The position numbers and the translations under genes were made by a program. DNA of 21,818 nt from an uncultured Oscillospiraceae bacterium. Lineage in GTDB: Bacteria; Bacillota; Clostridia; Oscillospirales; Oscillospiraceae. Under the pieces are notes generated by a model that was not told where the DNA came from, did not search any database, and worked only from the letters and a program-made list of their open reading frames with translations. Location of the stretch: positions 1-21,818 of the forward strand of contig CAAEDD010000058.1 of NCBI GenBank assembly GCA_900754515.1, in the 5' to 3' direction. Position 1 is the first letter of the stretch. The number at the start of each line of letters is the position of its first letter. Of this stretch, positions 15,945 through 21,818 are shown piece after piece.

Positions 15945-16928
15945 ATGCTTATCGTGGAAAAGTTCGGCGGCAGCTCTCTCGCCGATATTGAAAGACTGCG
16001 CCGGGCCGCCGAGATATGCCGGCAGGCCCGGTGCCGGGAGCATGATGTGATTGTTGTGGTTTCCGCCATGGGGGATACCACCGACGACCTTGTGGATATG
16101 GCACAAATGATAAGCCCCCGCCCTTCCAGAAGAGAACTGGATGCGCTTATGAGTACCGGGGAACAGCAGTCTGCAGCCCTGATGGCTATTATGCTGGAGA
16201 GTCTGGGTATAAAGGCCCAGTCCCTCACCGGCTGGCAGTCGGGCATACTTACCGAGGATAAACACGGGGGCAGTGATATCTGTCTGGTAGCTCCCGCCAG
16301 GATACAGGCGGCCCTCAGCCGGGGCTATGTGCCGGTGGTCACCGGCTTTCAGGGCTTCAGTTCTTCCGGAGAAATAACCACTCTGGGCAGAGGCGGCTCC
16401 GACACCACCGCCGTGGCTCTTGCCGCAGCCCTGGAGGCGGACAGCTGCCGGATTTACACCGATGTGGACGGCATCTATACCGCCGACCCCCGGCTAATAA
16501 GTTCGGCCGTAAAGCTGGAGAGTATAGATTTCAGGGATATGCTCTCCCTTGCCCGCAGCGGCTCCCAGGTACTCCATCCCAAATCCGTGGAGCTGGCTCT
16601 GGCAAACAATATAGACATACAGCTCCTGCCGGCCTTTCAGGACGGGAAGGGTTCCCGGGTATGCCGCATGAAGGATTCGGAGCGGCCTATCTATGCCGGG
16701 GTCACCCGCAGCGCCGCCGACAGTGAGCTGAGCCTTGCCGGAAAGGGGGCTGACGCTTCGGCCCTGTCCTCCATGGTCATACTGCTTTCCCAGGCAGGAA
16801 TACAGGTGACCGGCGGCAGGCTCTCAGATTGCTGCGCCACAGTAAAAGTCGCCCAGGCGCAGTTGGAGGAAGCCATGGCCATTGTCCATGACAAAATGCT
16901 CCTGGGCAAGTACTGCCCGGAGCAATGA
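15945..16928 (+). CDS. Aspartokinase with shortened regulatory region
   Basis: Aspartokinase phosphorylates L-aspartate, the first step to lysine, threonine, methionine and diaminopimelate. The kinase domain is complete: KFGGSS at 6-11, VVVVSAMGDTTDDLVD, STGEQ at 70-74, VVTGFQG, TTLGRGGSDTTAVALAAAL from about 145, and YTDVDGIYTADPR near 171-183. It ends around residue 240. Only about 80 residues follow, with one recognisable ACT-like segment (ASALSSMVILLSQAGIQV). Monofunctional aspartokinases normally have two ACT domains and 400 or more residues, so at 327 residues the regulatory part is about half size. I chose ATG at 15945 because GGAGGA lies 8 nt upstream; an in-frame TTG at 15912 lacks such a site. 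The gene is monocistronic, with a terminator right after the stop. Confidence 0.93.
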   Translation: MLIVEKFGGSSLADIERLRRAAEICRQARCREHDVIVVVSAMGDTTDDLVDMAQMISPRPSRRELDALMSTGEQQSAALMAIMLESLGIKAQSLTGWQSGILTEDKHGGSDICLVAPARIQAALSRGYVPVVTGFQGFSSSGEITTLGRGGSDTTAVALAAALEADSCRIYTDVDGIYTADPRLISSAVKLESIDFRDMLSLARSGSQVLHPKSVELALANNIDIQLLPAFQDGKGSRVCRMKDSERPIYAGVTRSAADSELSLAGKGADASALSSMVILLSQAGIQVTGGRLSDCCATVKVAQAQLEEAMAIVHDKMLLGKYCPEQ

Positions 16929-16931
16929 GAC

Positions 16932-16963
16932 AAAAAAAGGAAAGGCCCCGGCCTTTCCTTTTT
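16932..16963 (+). terminator. Intrinsic terminator after the aspartokinase gene
   Basis: AAAAAGGAAAGGC (16934-16946) pairs with GCCTTTCCTTTTT (16951-16963) over 13 bp with a 4-nt loop, and the right arm ends in a T-run. The hairpin starts a few bases after the stop codon. It may also serve the convergent minus-strand gene that ends at 17013. Confidence 0.88.
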
Positions 16964-17012
16964 CAATATATATTCCCTCATTTTTAAAACAAAAAACATG
17001 TCATAAATCGGT

Positions 17013-17864
17013 TCAGCTCATATCAAAAACATAATCGTTCTCATAGGTATTCACATACAATTGGCCGCCGGATTCAACCAGCAGATACGGAGCGGAAGAA
17101 ACCGGCGTCTCCGATAATATCTCGCCGGTATTCAAGTCGATTTCATAGATATAATCAGGCTCATCCGTACCGCCGAAACCGCAGATTATCACTCCGTCTT
17201 TCACAATGAAGTTCCGGCTGCTGTAAGTGTTCTCCCGGCTGCGCCAGAGGAGCCGGTCGTTTTCCAGGTCATAGGCAAACATGAAATTGGTATTGGTATC
17301 GTCCTCCGACTGTCCGATACAGCCTGAATACAGGACACCGTCTTTCAGGTATGCGTTGTTTGCCGTATTTGCCAGCAGGCGCGTAGTTATCACCACTTCA
17401 TACAGCTGTATCCCCGTCTGCCTGTCACATATAATCAGAGAGGGATGGACATATTCTTCCTTCCAGCGATATATATAATCGTCATCAAAGAACATATCCC
17501 ATTCCATGCCTATCATTGGAAGGTACAATTTATTATTGTAATACCAGTCATCAGCCCCTGTGTATTCCCGCTCTGTCTGTGAGACCACCGACAAAGCCAT
17601 TGATCTGGCCCCGGTTTCAGGCTCCGGGTGCGTCTCCTCCAAACTATAGCAATCAATCACCAGAGATTTGACTGCATCTGGATCCTGATATTGCCTTAAG
17701 TTTCCCTCTGTCCCAACGGGTGACTCCGCTGCTGTGGGAAGCTCTTCTACGTTTTTCTGCTCATCCTGGGAAAACACTGCCGCATATAAAGCGACGAAAA
17801 GAAGCATTGCAAAAAACACTGCGCAGAATATGGCCATGGTCATTTTTTTCTTGGACATTTTCAT
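17013..17864 (-). CDS. Membrane-anchored PQQ-like propeller protein, function unknown
   Basis: The 283-residue protein begins with a lysine-rich stretch and one membrane helix (about residues 9-32, MTMAIFCAVFFAMLLFVALY), without a lipobox cysteine, so it is likely an anchored extracytoplasmic protein. A low-complexity linker follows (about 35-60). The rest has repeated strands of the PQQ/WD-like type: LIICDRQTGIQLYEVV, FAYDLENDRLLWRS, YIYEIDLNTGEIL, each pairing a 'display value' strand with a D-x-x-T/N-G turn. With only 3-4 recognisable blades it is short for a closed propeller. AAGGAG lies 6 nt before the ATG. Codon use seems more AT-rich than the neighbours, for example in the linker and C-terminus, which could hint at later acquisition. 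I cannot assign a substrate. Confidence 0.85.
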   Translation of the reverse strand: MKMSKKKMTMAIFCAVFFAMLLFVALYAAVFSQDEQKNVEELPTAAESPVGTEGNLRQYQDPDAVKSLVIDCYSLEETHPEPETGARSMALSVVSQTEREYTGADDWYYNNKLYLPMIGMEWDMFFDDDYIYRWKEEYVHPSLIICDRQTGIQLYEVVITTRLLANTANNAYLKDGVLYSGCIGQSEDDTNTNFMFAYDLENDRLLWRSRENTYSSRNFIVKDGVIICGFGGTDEPDYIYEIDLNTGEILSETPVSSAPYLLVESGGQLYVNTYENDYVFDMS

Positions 17865-18017
17865 TTAATCTCCTTCCCAAAACAGCAGCCCTTTACCGTC
17901 TCCGGATGCAGCGAAGCTCCTTTGCCTCAGTGGGTTCAGGAGCTTCGTTGCCAATGGTATCTGTTTTGTATGACGAAAGATTATTTGAAAATGTTCCTTG
18001 TTTACCGGGTTTGCGCT
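17865..18017. other. Intergenic region with long hairpin between the PurN-like and PQQ-like genes
   Basis: A perfect 10-bp inverted repeat, CGAAGCTCCT (17912-17921) and AGGAGCTTCG (17938-17947), encloses 16 nt. Neither strand has a U-run after it, so it is not a standard intrinsic terminator. I see no convincing promoter for the minus-strand PQQ-like gene here; it may be read through from the PurN-like gene. Confidence 0.45.
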
Positions 18018-18632
18018 CTATTCCTCAATGACTACACGGTTGCCCCGGACAGAGAGCTTTCCCTGGCAGTATAGGGCCACGGACTGGGGCAGGATCTTCC
18101 ACTCCCCCTCCTCCAGCACCCGGCGGCGGAGAGTGTCCGGATCGTCGTTGGGCTTGACCTCAATGGCCTTCTGCATTATAACACCGCCCACGCGGCCGTC
18201 GGAGTCGGCAAAATAGGCCGTGGCTCCCGTCATCTTCACGCCCCGTTCCAGCACTGCCAGCTGTATGTCTCCCTCCACATCCTCAAAGGCCGGATACATG
18301 GCAGGATAGGTGCCGATGATGCGGTTTTTGAATTGGTATGGTATGACCCCCAAAGGCAGTTCATAGCCCGCCAGTATAACCAATTCTATGTCCATATCCC
18401 TCAGCTTGTTGGCCACAGCCATGCTATGGCTGGTGATGTTGGGAAACAGCTCCGGATCCACCACATAGGCCGGGACTCCGGCGCTGAGGGCGCGTTTCAT
18501 TGCGTAGGCGTCCCGCCGCGACGATATCACCGCAACAAGTTCAAAATCCGGTATCTCCTGAAAATACATGGAGTCCAGGATAGCCTGGAGCTCAGCTCCC
18601 TCCCCGGACACCAGTGCAGCCGCTCTGACCAT
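18018..18632 (-). CDS. PurN-fold protein (formyltransferase family) lacking the expected catalytic residues
   Basis: The fold is that of glycinamide ribonucleotide transformylase: VSGEGAELQAILD at 8-20, VAVISS, the loop LVILAGYELPLGVIPYQF, then RIIGTYPAMYPAF, GATAYFADSDGRVGG and a C-terminal helix ending in YCQGKL. In true PurN the phosphate loop reads SGNGSNLQ and the catalytic residues are N106, H108 and D144 (E. coli numbering). Here they align with G107, Y109 and R147 (or V148), and the loop has acidic residues at both Asn positions. I therefore doubt GAR formylation. I chose ATG at 18632 (204 residues) because GGAG lies 6 nt upstream; a GTG at 18644 is also in frame. A promoter precedes it. 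Automatic annotation would probably call it purN. Confidence 0.8.
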   Translation of the reverse strand: MVRAAALVSGEGAELQAILDSMYFQEIPDFELVAVISSRRDAYAMKRALSAGVPAYVVDPELFPNITSHSMAVANKLRDMDIELVILAGYELPLGVIPYQFKNRIIGTYPAMYPAFEDVEGDIQLAVLERGVKMTGATAYFADSDGRVGGVIMQKAIEVKPNDDPDTLRRRVLEEGEWKILPQSVALYCQGKLSVRGNRVVIEE

Positions 18633-18670
18633 ATCTCTCTCCACTCTTGTCTAATAGAAAAAATCAAGCT

Positions 18671-18700
18671 ATAATAGCCCTGTAAACTATATTTAATCAA
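18671..18700 (-). promoter_or_regulatory. Promoter of the PurN-like gene
   Basis: On the minus strand TTGATT (18700-18695) and TATTAT (18676-18671) are 18 bp apart. The predicted transcription start is near 18664, about 32 nt before the ATG. Confidence 0.65.
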
Positions 18701-18719
18701 GTTCCGGTTTTACAACTGG

Positions 18720-18746
18720 TTGACATATTATCCAGTGTATTATACT
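18720..18746 (+). promoter_or_regulatory. Probable promoter of the phosphatase-acetyltransferase operon
   Basis: A perfect TTGACA (18720-18725) is followed by TATACT (18741-18746) with a 15-bp spacer, shorter than the optimum. A 17-bp spacing would use the poorer TACTGT instead. It stands back to back with the PurN-like gene promoter, 20 bp apart. Confidence 0.5.
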
Positions 18747-18785
18747 GTATCCGGTGCAAATGGTCAAGAAGCAGGAGGCATACTT

Positions 18786-19910
18786 ATGACAGAAATTTAT
18801 GTAATTCGCCACGTCCAGGCCGAGGGCAATCTCTACCGTATGTGTCAGGGCCACTGGGACGGAGATGTGACGCCGGTGGGCGTAGCGCAGAGGGATGCTC
18901 TGGCAGAGCGCTTCAAGGGCGTGCATGTGGATGCCATATATTCCAGTGATCTGTACCGGGCCCGTTTCACCGCCTCCGCTATTACAAAATATCACGACCT
19001 GCCCGTCATATGCGACAAGCGTTTCAGGGAAATTAATTTGGGTCCCTGGGAAACCCAGTATTTCGGTAACCTGCGCTGGGAGGCCGGCAAGGATTTCCAT
19101 GACTTTATTTTTGATCAGCCCAGGTTTCATCTTGAAGGTGCGGAGACTTATGCCCAGGTAATGGACAGGGCCTACAGTGCGCTGTGTGAAGTAGCCGAAA
19201 ACCACCCCGGCCAGACCGTGGTCATAACCGCCCACGGCATCACCATACGCTGTATGCTCAGCCGTGTCAGCGGCTACAGCATTGCCGACACCGAACACCT
19301 GCCGCTGTTCATGAATACCGGCGTTGCAAAGCTCCTCTACGATAAAGGCCAATTTACCGTTGAATACCTCAATGATTACAGTCACCTCTCCCCTGAGCTG
19401 CAGCACGGCATGAAGGGGCCGGACCTGCGCCATGAATACATAGATCCCGCCGCAGACAGTGAGTATTACAAGCACTGCTATGAGCAGGCCTGGCTGGCCT
19501 CTCACGGCGATCTGAAAGGTTTCAATGCCGAGACCTATCTCAGCTGTGCCCGGGATCACCACAATTCCGACCCGGAGGCAGTCTCCCGTCTCTACTATGA
19601 GGACGAAAGTGCCGGGCTTCTGGACCTGGATACCCTGAGAGGCAGCCACGCGGGCTACGGCTGGATAAGCCTTATCTATCTTGAACCTAAGTTCCGCCAC
19701 ACCGGCTGCGGCATTCAGCTTCTCTCCCGTGCCATGCTGAAGTATTCCCGCATGGGCAGAAAGTCTCTGCGCCTTCACGTGGCGGAGGAGAACACTTCCG
19801 CAATCAGCTTTTACAGGCGCTGGGGCTTTAAGGTACTGGGTCAGGAGCCGGGCAGCAGCGGCAAGCTGCTGCTGATGGAAAAGAAGCTGGGAGGTCATGA
19901 GCATGTATGA
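18786..19910 (+). CDS. Histidine phosphatase-GNAT acetyltransferase fusion
   Basis: Two enzymes are joined in 374 residues. The first 210 are a histidine phosphatase of the phosphoglycerate-mutase-like superfamily. YVIRHVQAEGN supplies R8 and the phosphate-accepting H9 (RHV in place of the usual RHG), SSDLYRAR gives R58, REINLGPWE gives the acid E82, and TAHGIT gives H150. Residues about 215-374 are a GNAT N-acetyltransferase, with GWISLIYLEPKFRHTGCG carrying the acetyl-CoA loop R304-x-x-G-x-G, then SLRLHVAEENTSAISFYRRWGFKV. AGGAGG lies 7 nt before the ATG at 18786. The stop overlaps the next gene. Such fusions occur in Clostridia, but no substrate is established as far as I know. One hypothesis is that both halves act on a phosphorylated, amine-bearing small molecule. 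Confidence 0.92.
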   Translation: MTEIYVIRHVQAEGNLYRMCQGHWDGDVTPVGVAQRDALAERFKGVHVDAIYSSDLYRARFTASAITKYHDLPVICDKRFREINLGPWETQYFGNLRWEAGKDFHDFIFDQPRFHLEGAETYAQVMDRAYSALCEVAENHPGQTVVITAHGITIRCMLSRVSGYSIADTEHLPLFMNTGVAKLLYDKGQFTVEYLNDYSHLSPELQHGMKGPDLRHEYIDPAADSEYYKHCYEQAWLASHGDLKGFNAETYLSCARDHHNSDPEAVSRLYYEDESAGLLDLDTLRGSHAGYGWISLIYLEPKFRHTGCGIQLLSRAMLKYSRMGRKSLRLHVAEENTSAISFYRRWGFKVLGQEPGSSGKLLLMEKKLGGHEHV

Positions 19911-20994
19911 CCCTCCGGCCAGCATACAGTGGCTGGACTTTGACAGTGGCCGCAGAATACTTGTCATATCCGATATTCACGGGAACCTGGAATATTTCAA
20001 GGGCGTCCTGGAGCTGGCAGCCTTCTCGGCGGAGGATGAGCTCATTATCGACGGCGACTTTCTGGAAAAGGGGAACCAGTGTCTTGAAACCTTGAGGTAT
20101 ATCATGGAGCTGTCCAAGAGGGGCAATGTCCATGCCCTGAGGGGCAACTGCGACGGATGGCATTCTGTTTTTGACTACGGCCGGGAGGGTGACGAGCATT
20201 TGCTCCGGTATCTCCGGTGGCGGGACAAGGGCTTTCTGTGTGAGCTGTTCAAAAAGCTGGGAGTGGACATTATGTCCGTTTCCAGTCTCAGCCCTTATAT
20301 CCCCCTGCTCCACGCCTATGACGAGGAATTTGATTTTATCCGCTCCCTGCCCGACGGCATAGACAGTGAAAACTTTACCTTTGTCCATGCCGGCAGATCT
20401 CCGGACAAACCCCTGACAATGCACAGCCGGAGTGAGCTCAACAGAATAGACCGCTTCATGGACCGGGGCGACAGCTTCCGGAAGTGGACGGTGGTGGGTC
20501 ATTACCCGGTGGTGCTCTACGGAGAAGACAAAGTCTGTGCCAACCCCATAATAGAGCGCAACCGAAAGATAATCTCCATTGACGGCGGCTGTGTCCTCAA
20601 GGACGACGGGCAGCTCAACGCCCTTATCATTCCCCACAAGGACAGTGAAGACTTTTCCTTTGTCGCCTACGACCCCTTCCCGGAACGCCGGGTGCTGAAG
20701 GATCAGGCGGGCAGCTCCCGCTCTTACTACATCCGCTGGGGAGACAGCGATGTGCAGGTGCTGGAGAGAGGCGAGGAGTTCTCCCGCTGCCGCCACGTGC
20801 GCACCGGCTATGAGATGGACATTCTGACAAAATACCTCTTTACCGACGAAGAGATAACCGGCTGCAACGACTGCACCGACTATGTGCTGCCCCTTAAATC
20901 CGGAGACATCGTCCGGGTGGTGGAGACCACCTCCCGGGGCTACTTTGTAAAGCACGACGGTGTCTCCGGCTGGTATTACGGAGAATTGGAATGA
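19903..20994 (+). CDS. Calcineurin-like metallophosphatase with C-terminal SH3-like tail
   Basis: The 363-residue protein has all metal-binding motifs of the PPP/ApaH branch in order: SDIHGN (D24, H26), DGDFLEKG (D52), RGNCD (N82), FVHAG and VGHYPV, then SIDGG. ApaH/PrpE relatives split diadenosine tetraphosphate or act on phosphoproteins, so a nucleotide or protein substrate is plausible. Between GNCD and the FVHAG motif lies a variable helical insert. The last 40 residues (VLPLKSGDIVRVVETTSRGYFVKH...GWYYGELE) look like a bacterial SH3 domain, unusual for a cytoplasmic phosphatase. ATG at 19903 is preferred over ATG at 19897 because GGAGG (19890-19894) is 8 nt away rather than 2. The start overlaps the preceding stop by 8 nt. 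Confidence 0.88.
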   Translation: MYDPPASIQWLDFDSGRRILVISDIHGNLEYFKGVLELAAFSAEDELIIDGDFLEKGNQCLETLRYIMELSKRGNVHALRGNCDGWHSVFDYGREGDEHLLRYLRWRDKGFLCELFKKLGVDIMSVSSLSPYIPLLHAYDEEFDFIRSLPDGIDSENFTFVHAGRSPDKPLTMHSRSELNRIDRFMDRGDSFRKWTVVGHYPVVLYGEDKVCANPIIERNRKIISIDGGCVLKDDGQLNALIIPHKDSEDFSFVAYDPFPERRVLKDQAGSSRSYYIRWGDSDVQVLERGEEFSRCRHVRTGYEMDILTKYLFTDEEITGCNDCTDYVLPLKSGDIVRVVETTSRGYFVKHDGVSGWYYGELE

Positions 20995-21818
20995 TGAAAG
21001 AATACGACAATTTTGATACACTGGCCTTTCTGCCAGTGTCCAAGGAGGACATGGAGAGCAGAGGCTGGTGGTGGTACGATTTTCTTATAGTCACCGGGGA
21101 CGCCTATGTGGACCACCCCAGCTTCGGCCCCACGGTGATTGCCCGGGTGCTGGAGGCTGAGGGCTTCCGGGTTGCCATTCTTGCCCAGCCGGACTGGCAC
21201 AGTGCCGAGGCTTTCAAAGCCATGGGCAGGCCCCGGCTGGGTGTGATGATAGGCTCCGGGAACCTGGACTCCATGGTGGCCCACTATACCGCCGCCAAGA
21301 AGCGGCGCAGCGAGGATTTTTATTCCCCCGGCAAGAAGGCCGGACTGCGCCCGGACCGGGCGGTGATAGTCTACGCCAACCGGGCAAGAGAGGCTTTTCC
21401 GGACCTGCCCATAATCATCGGGGGCCTGGAGACCTCCCTCCGCCGCTTTGCCCACTATGACTACTGGGAAGACAAAGTGCGCCGCAGCGCCCTGGTGGAC
21501 GCCGGAGCGGACCTGCTGGTCTACGGCATGGGGGAATACGCCAGCGCAGAGATAGCAAGACGGCTTAAAAAGAAGCAGCCCGTCTCTTCCATGACAGACA
21601 TCCGGGGCACCGCCTTCATGGCTTCGAACCCCTCGGAATGTAAGTTTGAAAGCGTCACCGTCCCCTCCTTTGAAGCGGTTAGCACCAACATGGAGGACTA
21701 CGCCAATGCCACCCGGGTGGAGTATGCCGAGCACGACCCCGTCCGGGGCCGGGCCATCATCCAGCAGCACGACCGGCGATATCTTATTGTCAATCCCCCG
21801 GCCATGCCCCTGTCCACA
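20991..21818 (+). CDS. YgiQ-family radical SAM protein, N-terminal part, cut by the right edge
   Basis: I translated 276 codons by hand from the ATG at 20991. The opening is characteristic of YgiQ (UPF0313): FLPVSKEDMESRGWWWYDF, VTGDAYVDHPSFG, RVLEAEGFRVAILAQPDW, GSGNLDSMVAHYTAAKKRR, IIIGGLETSLRRFAHYDYWEDKVRRS and LLVYGMGEYA. This part holds the cobalamin-binding-like N-terminal domain; the CxxxCxxC cluster of the radical SAM core should lie beyond the window, since I see no such triad before 21818. The start codon overlaps the preceding stop (ATGA), and GGAG lies 7 nt upstream, so the three genes form one translationally coupled unit. The reaction catalysed by YgiQ proteins is unknown. Confidence 0.93.
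   Translation, partial: MMKEYDNFDTLAFLPVSKEDMESRGWWWYDFLIVTGDAYVDHPSFGPTVIARVLEAEGFRVAILAQPDWHSAEAFKAMGRPRLGVMIGSGNLDSMVAHYTAAKKRRSEDFYSPGKKAGLRPDRAVIVYANRAREAFPDLPIIIGGLETSLRRFAHYDYWEDKVRRSALVDAGADLLVYGMGEYASAEIARRLKKKQPVSSMTDIRGTAFMASNPSECKFESVTVPSFEAVSTNMEDYANATRVEYAEHDPVRGRAIIQQHDRRYLIVNPPAMPLST

Noticed and set aside
18693..19967. A 424-codon open frame on the minus strand opposite the phosphatase-acetyltransferase fusion.
   Set aside because: The opposite strand encodes two clear enzyme domains with catalytic residues and a strong ribosome binding site. The minus-strand translation shows no recognisable domain and extends over a promoter and into the next gene. Long antisense frames are common in GC-rich genes.
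19828..21021. A 397-codon minus-strand frame opposite the metallophosphatase, and another at 20976-21770 opposite the YgiQ gene.
   Set aside because: Both are shadows of genes with full motif sets; they have no ribosome binding site or recognisable product.
1..21818. CRISPR arrays, toxin-antitoxin pairs, restriction or other defence genes, integrases and tRNA genes.
   Set aside because: Looked for on both strands. No regularly spaced direct repeats, no recognisable defence or recombinase proteins, and no cloverleaf-like sequences with TTCGA-type arms were seen.

Overview
The window looks like chromosomal DNA of a GC-rich, endospore-lineage member of the Clostridia. An Oscillospiraceae or Flavonifractor-like gut bacterium is my guess. 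The guess rests on the Firmicutes gene order ylxM-ffh-rpsP-khpA-rimM-trmD, a YtvI-type sporulation membrane protein, the YmfF/YmfH peptidase pair, strong AGGAGG-type ribosome binding sites, and sigma-A promoters in an otherwise GC-rich sequence. I see no tRNA, rRNA, CRISPR array, insertion sequence or prophage gene. Coding density is high, and all genes appear intact except the two cut by the window edges.

Layout. (1) 1-3180, minus strand: the translation and secretion housekeeping block. A consensus promoter with an inverted repeat drives ylxM, ffh, rpsP and khpA, which end at an intrinsic terminator. rimM and trmD (cut by the left edge) then have their own near-consensus promoter. (2) 3385-10422, plus: one very large membrane enzyme of the cyclic beta-1,2-glucan synthase type (GT84 plus GH94 modules). 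(3) 10567-14653, plus: ymfF, ymfH, lgt and a small helical protein gene, apparently one operon with an extended -10 promoter, a foldable leader and a strong bidirectional terminator. (4) 14716-15786, minus: a YtvI/AI-2E family membrane protein. (5) 15945-16928, plus: a short aspartokinase with a reduced regulatory tail, followed by a terminator. (6) 17013-18632, minus: a membrane-anchored PQQ-like propeller protein and a PurN-fold protein. (7) 18786 to the right edge, plus: a histidine phosphatase-acetyltransferase fusion, a calcineurin-like phosphatase and a YgiQ-type radical SAM protein (cut by the right edge), with overlapping reading frames.

How the genes work together. Block 1 supplies SRP targeting, ribosomal small-subunit maturation and tRNA m1G37 methylation. 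Block 3 joins lipoprotein lipidation to a peptidase pair linked in Bacillus to EF-P modification. Blocks 6 and 7 diverge from a shared 153-bp intergenic region. They are the least understood part: a formyltransferase-fold protein that appears to lack the PurN catalytic residues, next to a two-enzyme fusion and a phosphatase. No classical defence or mobile system is visible. The best candidates for something undescribed are the degenerate PurN homologue with its divergent operon, the three-half-site element over the ylxM promoter, and the foldable leaders of the aspartokinase and ymfF genes.
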